The position numbers and the translations under genes are program-made. A stretch of 64,000 bases of DNA from Pseudoips prasinana (taxonomy: Eukaryota; Arthropoda; Insecta; Lepidoptera; Nolidae), in contig OX621252.1 of assembly GCA_951640165.1 (NCBI GenBank), positions 5,674,501 to 5,738,500 on the forward strand, in the 5' to 3' direction. The notes below the pieces were generated by a model that had not been told where the DNA came from, did not search any database, and saw nothing but the letters and a program-made list of their open reading frames with translations. Shown here piece after piece: positions 10,881-21,774 of this stretch (position 1 is its first letter; each line of letters opens with the position of its first letter).

Positions 10881-11179
10881 GGCTATAATATTTATTCTTT
10901 TATTCTTTATTGCACACAGAAATACATAGTTATATAAAACATTAGAGCTAGCATGTACACAGGCGAGCTTAACTCAACTATGAGTTCTCTTCCAGCAAAC
11001 CTTTGTCAGAGTGAGAGCTTATATGAGATGGGTTAGAAACAGTGCACAACAATTAAACTTAAAAATAATACAAAAATAATAACAAAACAGAATTTACCAG
11101 TGGTAAATAAATATATACATAAACCTGCTTACTAATACTACATACTAAGTTACTTTCGTAACTACATACCTAATTGAAT

Positions 11180-11183
<4 letters not shown>
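10742..11183 (+). repeat. Direct duplication, copy 1
   Basis: Matches 11310-11711. It includes TTTATTGCACACAGAAATAC and CAGCAAACCTTTGTCAGAGT and is longer than copy 2 by a segment near 10946-10985. Confidence 0.75.

Positions 11184-11237
<54 letters not shown>
11184..11237. repeat. (AT)n microsatellite
   Basis: About 27 AT dinucleotides between the first direct-duplication copy and segment Y. Confidence 0.9.
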
Positions 11238-11242
<5 letters not shown>

Positions 11243-11312
11243 TCGAGAATCATTATTAGGCATTATTAGGCAGGCAGTTAATATTTATGTGTATATTATA
11301 TGTTTATTATAT
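11236..11312 (+). repeat. Segment Y, second copy
   Basis: Direct copy of 8455-8530, again abutting an (AT)n run, here on its other side. Confidence 0.7.
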
Positions 11313-11705
11313 ATGATTCCATAAATGTTACATCAGATTATTGCTAATATTTTGTCTTTTGTCGCAAACTTAAAAAACATTCACATAAACCTTACATATT
11401 TCCATACAAAGTTTCATCTTCTATTCGCTATCGGTTATTTTATACCATGTCTATAATATTTATTATTTTATTCTTTATTGCACACAGAAATACATAGTTA
11501 TATAAAACATTATTATTTATTATCTCTTCCAGCAAACCTTTGTCAGAGTGAGCTTATATGAGATGGGTTAGAAACAGTGCACAACAATTAAACTTAAAAA
11601 TAATACAAAAATAATAACAAAACAGAATTTACCAGTGGTAAATAAATATATACATAAACCTGCTTACTAATACTACATACTAAGTTACTTTCGTAACTAC
11701 ATACC

Positions 11706-11711
<6 letters not shown>
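11310..11711 (+). repeat. Direct duplication, copy 2
   Basis: Near copy of 10742-11183 with about 40 bp replaced near 11510-11524. Followed by a short (AT)n run at 11711-11739. Confidence 0.75.
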
Positions 11712-11739
<28 letters not shown>

Positions 11740-11742
<3 letters not shown>

Positions 11743-11817
11743 AACATATAATATACACATAAATATTAACTGCCTGCCTAATAATGATTCTCGAATAAAT
11801 AAATTATTATAATTTAA
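11740..11817 (-). repeat. Segment Y, inverted third copy
   Basis: The reverse complement matches 8435-8530 (TTATTCGAGAATCATTATTA, GGCAGGCAGTTAATA). Confidence 0.7.
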
Positions 11818-12274
11818 AATTAATAACCCCAAATTATACTTACAAGCTACCTTTAAATTACGGTACGCGGAGTTCATCTCAAAGGCGTGTTAGGGGTCCA
11901 AAGATGGATGTTATTTTATCTCTATAGGTAAGGGAAGCGTGATTTATATTTTCAATTTATATGTACAACCGGAGTGAAATATTCCTGGAGCAATTTGAAT
12001 TGAAACGTACTCAATGGAACGACATAAATTACTTCATTCAAATTAATTTGAGACAATGTTTTGTGAGATATGTTTATGTTTTTGATATTAAAGTCAAATT
12101 CAAATCCTCATCTCTTGTGGGGAGTGATGTGATATGGGGCTGGTTATTGGCTGCAACAGAAACCATGGACGCATTAGAATTGAAGACATTTACTGGCGGG
12201 AAAAGGCAGGCCATTTCCATCAGTACCTTCTTTTATTTTCATACTCATATGGCCATATTAATAGTATCATCCGT
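11818..12274. other. Noncoding gap before an RTE fragment
   Basis: No recognised gene. An open frame continues through here into the RTE fragment, but its upstream part shows no RTE motif. Confidence 0.35.
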
Positions 12275-12800
12275 CCAACTAAGTAGGTCCAACTTCGAAA
12301 AGGAGGTAAATCGTAGAGTCCAACTCGGCTGGGCAGCGTTCGGGAAGCTACGTAATATCTTCTCGTCCCAAATACCGCAGTGTCTCAAGTCGAAAGTCTT
12401 CGACCAGGGTGTGTTGCCAGTGATGACTTACGGAACAGAGAAGTGGTCGCTCACTATGGGCCTTATCAGGCGGCTCAAGGTCAATAAAAGAGCAATAAAA
12501 AGGGTATGAGTATGTTTGGAGTTTCCCAACCAAAGTAACCGACATAGCCGTAAGAATTGCAAAGCTGAAGTGGCAGTGGGCAGGGCACATAGCTCGTAGA
12601 GCCGACTGTCACTGGGGCAGAAAGGTTCTCGAGTGGCGACCACGAACCGGAAGACCCAGCGTGGGCAGGCCCCCTACAAGATGGACCGATGATCTTGTGG
12701 GGGTCGCTGGAAATCGCTGGATGCGGATAACGCAAGACCGGCAATTGTGGAGATCTTTGGGGGAGGCCTTTGTCCAGTCCAGTGGACGTCTTTCGGCTGA
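12275..12800 (+). pseudogene. RTE LINE ORF2 C-terminal fragment, deleted
   Basis: It reads LGWAAFGKLRNIFSSQIPQC and VMTYGTEKWSLTMGLIRRLK, then loses about 60 nt relative to 53175-53594 at about 12507-12525. A shifted frame resumes VTDIAVRIAKLKWQWAGHIA and ends before a short TATGATTTGATGA tail. The deletion and a frame change make it non-functional. Confidence 0.8.
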
Positions 12801-12827
12801 TATGATTTGATGAATATTATCTTATAA

Positions 12828-12886
12828 TGTCCTCCTGCTCGATTTCGGTCACGAAGGACAGTCTCAATGGATCTGCAGTCTCCGAT
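12828..12886 (-). mobile_element. SINE-D tail fragment
   Basis: ATGTCCTCCTGCTCGATTTC and CAGTCTCAATGG match the reverse complement of the SINE-D 3' end. Confidence 0.45.
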
Positions 12887-12953
12887 CACTTACGGATCGA
12901 TGAGAGCATTTCGCTGAGCGCCTGTTCTATCTTATATCTTAAGTGCTAAGCAC

Positions 12954-13196
12954 TTGTCGGTGTACATTTTCTATTTAAAGCCAATGTTCATTGATCCGCA
13001 AATTGATCTCGCCTTCTACTGGCCCAAAAAAAAGAAGAGAAAGAATAACCACTACCCATACGATGAAGTATGGAAAGAGAGAGGAGATATACGTGATGAA
13101 TTTACTGTTCTAACGCCTAATGTAACCATTCGTAAGAGGAATAAACTACTTATTCTTGATTATGATACTACTGAAAAAATATTAACTCCACTCTAA
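12954..13196 (+). CDS. Unrecognised 80-residue reading frame, possibly a LINE ORF end
   Basis: The open frame is rich in charged residues (PKKKKRKNNHYPYDEVWKER) and ends at a TAA at 13194. About 300 nt of AT-rich sequence follow, then AGAGAATAAATGACTTATTA and TTATTATTATT near 13480-13512, which looks like a LINE 3' end. I do not recognise the protein. It could be the C-terminus of a retrotransposon ORF or a last exon; no clear acceptor precedes it. Confidence 0.3.
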   Translation: MSVYIFYLKPMFIDPQIDLAFYWPKKKKRKNNHYPYDEVWKERGDIRDEFTVLTPNVTIRKRNKLLILDYDTTEKILTPL

Positions 13197-13512
13197 TACC
13201 CATTCAATTCGACTTTTTGGCACCAATCTTAACATTGTACTAGCTAACTTTTAATCATTTATATAATAAACATATTTTCACATACAATCTCACACCTACA
13301 TCTACATCCATAGTCATATACTACATAATAACACTTCCTTTTAGACTAATAGATAATACATCACTCTCAAAATTGGAATTGTTACTGTTATTTAAGTTAC
13401 ATACATCAAGCACCAGTCTTTCACAAAGTTTTGTCATATGTTATGATGCTATTATAATTGTAAGCCTGTGTGTACTTTGTGAGAGAGAATAAATGACTTA
13501 TTATTATTATTA

Positions 13513-13892
13513 CTTTATGTCTGTTTGAGACGAAAACATTGTAGGTGGATGTTTTGTAAAATTGGCGCCGAGCGTGTTAAGCGTAACCTCAAATTTCACA
13601 ATTTTATTTCTAAGAAAGGTTTCTCTTTGCGTGTACGTTTCAAAAGGTGACTTGTATAATGTGATTAAATTTTAAGCCCCTTCTGCAGAAAGTAGCAAAG
13701 CAGGTCAAGTAAAAATAGTTAACCACATATGATAGATATCGTATGAAATTAATTGACCCATTAAACTACAAACACCTTAGTTAGGAAATTTTGAAATGTA
13801 TAATATATGCAGTTTAGTTTATATTTCAACTAAATGCGAGGCCGGTATATTAATAAATTGTTGTCTGAATAATACATACGTAGACCCACGCC
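13513..13892. other. Noncoding gap
   Basis: No feature recognised. TTGGCGCCGAGCGTG at about 13563 resembles a primer-binding-site word but has no LTR around it. Confidence 0.35.
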
Positions 13893-14110
13893 TGTTACTT
13901 ATATGGTTACCCTGGTGACAGAGTTGTTCAAGCCGCCCAGTAGGCTTCTGAAATGGCTGAACGACCATTGCCTAATGACAACAACCGGGACCGACAGCTT
14001 AACGTGCCTGTGCGGCAGGCACGTTAACGCACGGACAGGCTCAGAAATTTAATCACTTTGATGGTCACCCATCTATCGACTGACCGTGAGCCTAGTTGGC
14101 CCATCACTTA
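13893..14110 (-). mobile_element. 5S-like SINE copy
   Basis: Reverse complement of the family at 18854. Recognised by TGTTCAAGCCGCCCAGTAGG, GGGACCGACAGCTTAACGTG and the 5S-like word GGTCACCCATCTATCGAC. It contains a small local inverted duplication of GCACGTTAACG at about 14000-14030. Confidence 0.7.
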
Positions 14111-14224
14111 TTTTTATTTTATTTTACTGAGACATTAAAAAGTGACACATTACAGTATAATATAATAAGATAGATAAGTAACGTAGTAAACGTGTAACCC
14201 ACACCTAACGGACCGGTGGTCTAG

Positions 14225-14584
14225 CTATGAACGCCTGTTTCCCAGAGGGGTAGGCAGAGATAGCGGATTTCTTATTAAAATAAAATAAAAAAGGTATTTA
14301 TTCACGTAGACTCTAAAAATGCGCTTGTAAATAGTCAGAACATGTTTATAGTGACATATAATTAATTTATAATTATTTCTACTACTACTACTTTCTTCAT
14401 TCATGCTCGTCAGTTTAGGGTAGGTACTTCTGACCTGGCCTTTCTTGGGAATATCTCGGATTTGTTCAGAGAATGCTCTACGAGGTCTTCCTCTTCCGGT
14501 GGTAATATTCACACAAGCCCGGTGTACTTCTTTTATCGACCTTCTTTCATTCATACTTTCTAAAAGCCCAAACCATCTCGGCAT
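14225..14584 (-). pseudogene. Endonuclease-RT LINE C-terminal fragment
   Basis: MPRWFGLLESMNERRSIKEV and [18 protein letters not shown] are the conserved late ORF2 segment of a lepidopteran LINE, also seen at 31060-31349. Downstream homology is lost after about residue 60, so the rest of the open frame is not family sequence. 5'-truncated. Confidence 0.65.
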
Positions 14585-14614
14585 ACCTTAATAATGCTAT
14601 GAATTAGGGAAGTA

Positions 14615-14735
14615 ATTAAAGTAAAGTACTCTTTATTGTACAAAGGTACAGATAAATTACGAGAAAGATTAAGAAAGTTTGGCCTTATCTCGTCTCCGTT
14701 TTCGTCCAGGCAACCTGGGTATGTAATACTTGTTC
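14615..14735 (-). mobile_element. LINE 3' tail fragment
   Basis: The reverse complement ends in TTTGTACAATAAAGAGTACT, similar to the tail at 35860-35985. Only untranslated sequence is visible. Confidence 0.45.
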
Positions 14736-14849
14736 AAGACAGAAACTGAGCGGAAACAGTGTTTAAATAGGTACACAAACATGTATAGTAGAAAAATTAC
14801 CTTGATTTATAAACTCTATCACTATATGTAATATACACATTTAATTTAA

Positions 14850-15021
14850 TCTTCTACTATATAAAAATAAGTCGGGTTTTCCTTCCTGACGCTATAACTC
14901 CAGAACGCCCGAACCGATTTCCACGGTTTTGCATTCGTTGGAAAAGTCTAGAGCTCCGTGAGGTTTATAGCAAAGAAAATGTATAAAATTTTACGCGGGT
15001 AACACCGCGGGGCACAGCTAG
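14850..15021 (+). mobile_element. Small Helitron-type element (single copy)
   Basis: It starts TCTTCTACTATATAAAAATA and ends with hairpin CGCGGGTAACACCGCG, then GGGCACAGCTAG, flanked by A and T. It is a 172-bp member of the 5013/18441 family, here as a monomer. Confidence 0.75.
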
Positions 15022-16104
15022 TTTATATATAAAACGCATGGACAGTACCAAATGCGTAGTAAAAAAAAAAATTGTGTTTGTATATATAAACGTGTCACGT
15101 GTCTAATTTAAAAAAAGAATTCGTTTTACAAATCGGCTTTCTGCACGCTTCATGGGACAAAACAGTTTCACAGTAAACTACGTTAGTATATTAACTAGAT
15201 TGAGTGAACCAAGTTTTAAGTCTCATATTTCAAAAATGCTGCTCATAGCTGTGATATTTTTAAACTGAGAAGCCATTTAAAACGGCCTCTTTTTGATATA
15301 TGCTTGTTTGACCACAATATGATTAAAGATGTTGTCTAAAATGGACCACACATGCATAAAATACACCTGCTCACTTTAACTTTGAATAAACCTGGGTAAT
15401 TGGTTCTGGAAACGCGTTATTTGGAGAGGGCTTCCAATATTTCACGTGGGGTTTGAAAACAATAATTGAATTTTTGGTTATAAAATAAATACTCTTTATG
15501 GTATAAGTATATGAGCAAAGAATTCCAATATAAACAAGTACGCAGTCACCGATTTCTTTCAGGCAACCTTAGGAAGAACTAGAGAGGATGCGTATATTAA
15601 AACTAAAAGCTAGTGAAACCCATATTAGAAAATACATGGAAAAAGGAAATGGGTGTGTAATAATAACTTATGTAAAAGGAAACAATAGACTATTTATAGT
15701 AAATGGTGTCTTCTTAAGAGTACCTAGTTCTACCATATTTTCTAACTAATTATACTTACAAGCCTCGTTAAGACCAATCTAAAGCTGCGTTTCCACCAAA
15801 AATCTGTGAAGAAGCTACGTTGTGTGATGAGACGTACGGAAACTATGAAAAAATGGTGTGTAGCTTAGCCGGTAGTAGATGCGTAAAGGTATCTTTGCAG
15901 GTTTGCGGATGGGCCGCAGAATAATCGCTATATATGTATAATCTTGGCCCGAGAGTGTCTCTAAGAGAAAAGTTCAAAGAGGTTAACATTCTAACTGTAC
16001 CATCTCAGTATATATATGAAAACTTACTATTTGTGCGATACACATAATGTAAATACTAGATATAAGAATAATCTCATATTGCATACTACCCGTCTCCACA
16101 AAAT
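15022..16104. other. Noncoding gap with one MITE end
   Basis: At 15783 GCTGCGTTTCCACCAAAAAT resembles the terminal repeat of the MITE at 33040; only one end is visible. The stretch 15480-15575 (ACTCTTTATGGTATAAG...AGGCAACC) resembles a degraded LINE tail. Nothing coding. Confidence 0.4.
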
Positions 16105-16462
16105 AAGTAACTCTTTTATGGGGCAATGTATAAGATTCTATAACAAACTTCCTAGATATTAGAGAATTGTCTACGAATAAGTTTAAAAGAATTATTAAAG
16201 CCAAATTGTGTAGCAGGGCATATTACAAGATTTCTGATTATTTAAGTGATAAAAGTGCTTGGGATTGAGTTGTTCTGAGTCAACACACATGATTGTTATT
16301 AATCTTAGGTATATTTTATTTTAAAAAGGATTCCTACTGAGTTTTCTGGCAGTGTTTCTCAGTAGCTGCCACGTCATGCACTGCACAGTAGGGAAAAAAA
16401 ATATGACGATTCCACATAAATGTAAATTTTTTACGGAATTAAGAATTTTTGACTTTGACTTT
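16105..16462 (+). pseudogene. LINE ORF end and 3' UTR, frameshifted
   Basis: One frame gives ISNSFMGQCIRFYNKLPRY. A shifted frame continues NKFKRIIKAKLCSRAYYKIS and DYLSDKSAWD before a stop at 16267-16269. The untranslated region follows (TTTCTCAGTAGCTGCCACGT), with a TTTTTGACTTTGACTTTGAA tail. This is a CR1/Jockey-group ORF2 C-terminus. Related 3' ends lie at 8617 and 37965. Confidence 0.7.
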
Positions 16463-16574
16463 GAATGGTTGGCAGGTCAGTACACCGCCTAGAACCAATT
16501 ATTTACTCGCACACATTCTCCACATTCTTTGTCCACATGTCTCGCTCATGTCCCTGGCACACTACTAACACATT

Positions 16575-16705
16575 GCCATCTGATCGCACACTAGGCAAAG
16601 CCTTTACTATGGCCATCAGACAACTGATAAACTTACTTATATAAATACATACACATAAAAGATAAATTACACCCAGACATAGAACAAATAATCGTACTCA
16701 TCACC
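16575..16705 (-). mobile_element. SINE-A fragment, diverged
   Basis: CATTGCCATCTGATCGCACA and ATAAATACATACACATAAAA match the reverse complement of the SINE-A body; the head is missing. Confidence 0.55.
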
Positions 16706-17454
16706 AAAACATTTTAGTAGAAGTTAGTAGAAGTATGTATAATGTTGTATGTCGGACTCGTAGTGATTAAGCCTAACCTGCCGAGAACTTCTGATGGTGC
16801 CAGGCGAGGGGAGCTCCGGGAACGCGGGTGTGCTGCTCCGGTGCCCTCTTTGGCAGGTACCCTGGGAGGACTCCGGTTTATCCTACCGCATTGCCGTCTT
16901 CTGCCAGTCCACAAACTTGTTACTCCCCTTGCCAGATGCAATTGCAATATGGTCTGCTCAATTCGTCAGACTTCGTTAAAAATGTTGGTTCTTTTGGACG
17001 ATATTTACCTACGGCGCCGCGGCGGTCAAGTTTAAAAGGTGGATGGTGTAGAAAATAGGATAAAAGAATAAGGTCGAATGCGCTGTACATTCTTCGTAAA
17101 ACTTATTACGTTTTCTATTATTCTCACAAATCAATGGGCGTGTTTTTGACACGGTGTAATGTATTCCTGACCGTCCGACATCTTGGAACAAATAGCTTTT
17201 AACGTTTGATGTGGTTTTATTTTAATCTGTTCCTTATTCAATCAGCTACCCACTTTTCAATAATATATTTTTATGTTTGACAGGTAATATCGAAATAGGT
17301 TAATGGTTTAAAGCTTTTTTTAATTGAAACTATGTAATTAACATTTTAAGGAGAAGAAAGATATGGTGTAGACAAAAAGAGAAGGAGAGCTATATATTAG
17401 AAGCCTTACTGCATACTATTGCCTAACTATACTAAAACATCCTTCACTCACCTA
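16706..17454. other. Noncoding gap with a GC-rich island
   Basis: 16780-16930 is distinctly GC-rich (GAGGGGAGCTCCGGGAACGC) and open in several frames, which looks like a retroelement scrap, but no protein family is recognisable. The rest is AT-rich and empty. Confidence 0.4.
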
Positions 17455-17500
17455 CACACACACACAAACACACACACACATACACACACACACACACGTA
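17455..17500. repeat. (CA)n microsatellite, imperfect
   Basis: CACACA runs broken by AAA and TA interruptions. Confidence 0.85.
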
Positions 17501-18360
17501 TACAGACACAGACTTACTTAAACACCATACTGCCACAACCACAACAAATCATATTTTTCTTTTTGCTATTTTAAACAGGAAACACACTTTTGTTATGTTT
17601 TCTCACTTCTACACTTGAACGATCAGTGAAGAGCGGGGCCTCCTATCACAAGTATTTAATATACTTAAAACGAGACCCCTATGTAAGATAAATTGTAGTA
17701 GAATAAGATACCGAAATAAACTATTTTTATTTTTATTTATTATTTTATATTCCGGCGCCAAGAAAGTAGTGACAAGGAGAGTGATGGTATATTTAACAAT
17801 GCAAAGCGATATATTAAAATAGTAGCGCGTATGTGTTCGTTGCAGATACACGCCTCAGACGCTACATATGAACAGCTGGAGTAATACAAAAACTTTGTGT
17901 TAATAATATTTCTATTTGTGTTTTTTTATATGTGTACATGTACAGAGCTTCACGTATTTTTTTTTATATTTGCAAGTCAATAAACACTAGCGAAATACCG
18001 TTTTTTGGTAAGCGGTTACCAACGCTCGCAATTGTGGTATAAATGTCATCACTCACGCGTTTTAGATCCTCTCCCTCTCTTCCATTTAAAGAAACAAATA
18101 TATTTTTTAAGCTCCTCCTAGAAAAATAATCAGCTGATCTTTGTAATGGAAAGTTAATCTTTTATTATTATTTTGCAAACTGGTGCATTAATTCATAGGC
18201 AAAATTTGCACCTTGAGTTATGTCCACTATTTATCTACCCACCTTGCATATTGTTTTAGTATTTGCAAGGAACTTTAGATCCATTGTAGTAAAGAGCGTG
18301 TCGCATTGCAGATTAATATCCGCCATAAACACTGATAAACCCTAAGCATTCCATAGCATA
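17501..18360. other. Noncoding gap
   Basis: A possible plus-strand LINE tail ends near 17745 (GAATAAGATACCGAAATAAA then T-rich). No other feature recognised. Confidence 0.35.
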
Positions 18361-18428
18361 AGGTTGGCGTGGTCCGATTCCCACCCAGGACAAAACTTTG
18401 TGTGTATGAACATGTCTGTTTGTCCTGA

Positions 18429-18613
<185 letters not shown>

Positions 18614-18782
18614 TCTACTATATAAAAATAAGTCGGCTTTTCCTTCCTGACGCTATAACTCCAGAACGCACGAACCGATTTCCACGGTTTTGCATTCGTT
18701 GGAAAGGTCTTGGACTCCGTGAGGTTTATAGCAAAGAAAATTTATAAAATTTAACGCGGGTAACACCGCGAGGCACAGCTAG
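18614..18782 (+). mobile_element. Small Helitron-type element, dimer member 2
   Basis: It runs from TCTACTATATAAAAATAAG to CTAG, 169 bp. Its terminal hairpin is followed by AGGCACAGCTAG, one base different from its partner. Confidence 0.78.
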
Positions 18783-18853
18783 TTATCTATACAAGTATGT
18801 ATTTACAAAAGAAAAGTACCTAGTATATATAATATATTAGTTCGGTTTCATAG

Positions 18854-19110
18854 CCAGCCGCTCATAGCCAGATGCTCTCACCGGTCCGTAACGGATTGGG
18901 GAGGTAAAACAACTAGGCTCGCGGTCAGTCCATAGATGGGTGACCGCCAAAGTGGTTTAATTTTTGGGCGTCTCCGTGCTTCGGAGAGCACGCTAAGCTG
19001 TCGGTCCCGGTTTCGGCCATTAGGCAATAGTCGTTAAGCCATGTCAGAGGCCTACTGGGCGGCTTGAACAACTCTGACACCTGGGTAACCACAACCCATA
19101 CGATACAGTA
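18854..19110 (+). mobile_element. 5S-like SINE inserted in SINE-A, target duplication visible
   Basis: The host words AGTTCGGTTTCATAG (18839-18853) and AGTTCGGTTTCCATAG (19111-19126) flank it as a roughly 15-bp duplication. The head region has spacing and sequence like the internal promoter of 5S rRNA (ATAGATGGGTGACCGCC at about 18931). The tail is GTCAGAGGCCTACTGGGCGG then CATACGATACAGTA. Confidence 0.8.
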
Positions 19111-19190
19111 AGTTCGGTTTCCATAGTACAAGCTCTGCTTAGTTTGGGATTAGATGGCAGTATGTGAATAATGCCCCCGGATATTATTAT

Positions 19191-19582
19191 TTAAATTAGG
19201 TATATTGTTGAAGTATCTGCAAAGAATATATATATAATATAAATAATTATAGATCCGTTGTAATTAAGAGCGTGTCACATTGCAGATTATTCCCTGCTAT
19301 AAACAATGATAAGCCCTAGGCATTCCATCTGACAAGTCATAACATCGCGTCCACTGAAATCTGTCATCCAGACTCCAACTTCAGCTCAATATATCATTGC
19401 GTTGACGTTTCCAAACCAATATTCTGTAAAACAATGAACATTAATTACAGTAATCTGTACGTGCTACGCAATATAATGCCCTTATAACTCTGTGGTACGT
19501 TGCCGATATCTCTAATAGGCTTATTTCAGTTCAGCTATAAATTTGGACCATTAATCGCAATTCTTTTGCTATAAAGACGAGC
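19191..19582. other. Noncoding gap
   Basis: No gene or repeat recognised beyond a short similarity of 19255-19330 to 18285-18350 (GAGCGTGTCRCATTGCAGAT), suggesting an old local duplication. Confidence 0.4.
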
Positions 19583-20072
19583 CGGTTGGCGTGTTTGGTA
19601 AATGCTTGCCTTTCAGGCCGCAGGTCGTGGGTTCGATTCCCACCCAGGGGCTCTACCGGCTAAGTCGCCGAACATCGATTTCTTAAATGGCGTTCTAATA
19701 AATAAAGGTTCCAAATGACTTAATCAATCGTTAAATCGGTTTCAACGTTGACGATCGATTCCGGACCATTTATGACGTCACATGTGCTCAACGAAGCCGA
19801 TTTGACGATTGATTAAGTCATTTATAACCTTAATTTATTTGAACGCCATTTAAGAAATCGATGTTCGGCGACTTAGCCGGTAGAGCCCCAGGACAGATAT
19901 TTGTGTGCATGAACATGTCTGTTTGTCCAAAGTCTGAGCGTAATTATCTATTAAGTATGTATTTACAAACGAAAATAAGACATGTAATGTATCAGTTATC
20001 TGGTTTCCATACAAGCTGTGCTTATTTTGGGATCAGATGGCCGTGTGTGAATAATGTCCCAGGATATTTATT
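19583..20072 (+). mobile_element. SINE-A copy split by a foldback MITE
   Basis: The head at 19583-19647 (B box GGTTCGATTCC at 19630) and the body at 19889-20072 rejoin exactly at CACCCAGGACAGATATTTG when the MITE is removed. Confidence 0.8.
19648..19888. mobile_element. Foldback MITE, 241 bp
   Basis: The ends GGGCTCTACCGGCTAAGTCG are mirrored perfectly for about 48 bp, and most of the remainder is also self-complementary. The flanking CAG (19645-19647 and 19889-19891) can be read as a 3-bp target duplication; CCAGG (5 bp) is an alternative if the end is set two bases inward. Confidence 0.8.
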
Positions 20073-20489
20073 TATTTCTATATTTATATATATTGTCATA
20101 ATCATCATCTATCATGAGTTTACAAGACCAAAGGCAAGACAACGTTCTAGCGTATTGAGAAGAAAATTTTACTATAAAAAAAAACGAAATTAAATTGAAT
20201 TTAACATATTATTTTCTACGAGCAATTTGGCAACATCCATCAAATATATTTCATCCGAAGATCAAATAATCTAGCCCTTGTTATACCCAAAAAACACCTT
20301 CGCGTACAAAAAGCGATACGAAAAATATGTATTTCAGTGGAATAGAAAATTTGATAAACGTGTGAATTAACACGAAGAGTGTGAAACGAGACACCTGATT
20401 TATTATTTAATCTGTGGCGGTGTGAAGCCCTTGAAAGCGTGCCATTTTTATTTCGCTGAATAACATGGCTGAAACTTTTAGCTTAATAT
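20073..20489. other. Noncoding gap before mariner
   Basis: No gene or repeat recognised. Confidence 0.4.
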
Positions 20490-20491
20490 TA

Positions 20492-21772
20492 GGTCTTTAC
20501 CTATGAAATTGCCGTTCTGCAGTACTGGCCATTTCAAATCAAAATAATTTTTGTTTGGCTAAGAATTCTAATTTCAAATTAATTTTATTTTAAAAACATG
20601 GATTCTTTTTTCCAAAAGTAGTCATTTCTTTATTGATTAGTGTTACATTTTCATCGCATTTCAATCTTTTTCGTCATCATGGATACGTTAAAAATTCGAG
20701 TAATTATGGAATATGAGTACCGTCGTGGCAGCAACGCGGCACAAGCGGCACGCAACATCAACGACGTTTACGGAGCTAACACTACAAACCAACGCACCAC
20801 CTGTTATTGGTTTGCTCGCTTCCGTTCTGGAAATTTCGACCTGAAAAATGAACCTCGCGGTCGTCCGAAGACTTTGGTCGACAATGACGAATTAAAGGCG
20901 GTTGTGGAAGCTGATGATACACAATCTACGGCTGAATTAGCAGCAGCTTTCGACGTTAACGTCAAAACAATATTGGTCCATTGCGTCAAATTGGCAAGGT
21001 AAAAAAGCTTGACAAATGGGTGCCCCACGAACTCAATGATCGCCAGCGCGAAGTACGCGTCGAGACGTGCCTTGCACTGCTCAACAGACACACAAATGAA
21101 GGAATTTTGAACCGCATTGTTACCTGCGATGAAAAATGGATTCTGTTTGATAACCGCAAGCGCTCAGCAAGTTGGTTGGATCCTGGTTCAGCACCTAAAC
21201 AATGCCCTAAACGAAAACTTACCCCTAGAAAAGTGATGGTCACTGTTTGGTGGTCTAGCGCCGGTGTGATTCATCACAGCTTCTTACCAAACGGGGTGAG
21301 CATTACTGCAGATGTGTACTGTGAAGAACTGAGCACAATGATGGAGAAGCTGGCGCATCTCCAACCAGCATTGGTCAATCGCTCGTCTCCGCTGCTCCTG
21401 CACGACAACGCGCGACCTCATACTGCACAGCAGACGGTCTCCAAGTTGCAAGAACTGGGGTTGGAAGCTCTCCGTCATCCGCCCTACTCACCAGACCTTG
21501 CGCCTACAGACTACTACTTTTTCCAGAATTTGGATAACTTCTTGGCGGGAAAAAAATTCAATACCCGAGAGGCAGTACAAAATGCCTTTGAAGAATTTGT
21601 TGCCTCCCGTCCAGCTGATTTCTTTAAGAAGGGCATCAATAAACTGCCACTGCGATGGCAAAGATGCATTGATTGCATGGGTGATTACTTCGATTAATAC
21701 AAATAAAAAAATTCATGAAAAAAATTCGTTTAAATTTTTTCATACAAAACGGCAATTTCATAGGTAAAGACC
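20492..21772 (+). mobile_element. Mariner element, complete ends
   Basis: The inverted ends GGTCTTTACCTATGAAATTG (20492) and its complement ending at 21772 enclose 1281 bp, the usual mariner length, flanked by TA on both sides (20490-20491, 21773-21774). The inner transposase has one frameshift. Confidence 0.9.
20679..21697 (+). pseudogene. Mariner transposase, cecropia-like, one 1-nt deletion
   Basis: The ATG at 20679 opens a helix-turn-helix N-terminus (KIRVIMEYEYRRGSNAAQAA). The frame shifts at about 20981, after TILVH, and resumes at RQIGKVKKLDKWVPHELNDR. Coding length is 1019 nt, one short of 340 codons, so a single lost base explains it. The catalytic D,D34D residues are visible: TCDEKW, LLHDNARPH and APTDYYFF, with 34 residues between the last two. 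The linker motif WVPHEL and the signature YSPDLAP are present. Otherwise it is full length with a normal stop at 21695-21697. Subfamily placement is by motif resemblance only. Confidence 0.88.
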
Positions 21773-21774
21773 TA

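Noticed and set aside
13560..13580. TTGGCGCCGAGCGTG as an LTR-retrotransposon primer-binding site
   Set aside because: No LTR, gag or pol sequence lies nearby, and a single 15-base resemblance is weak.
16714..17058. A GC-rich region open in several frames as a gene
   Set aside because: Frames overlap on both strands with no recognised motif, start or splice context; more likely a retroelement scrap.
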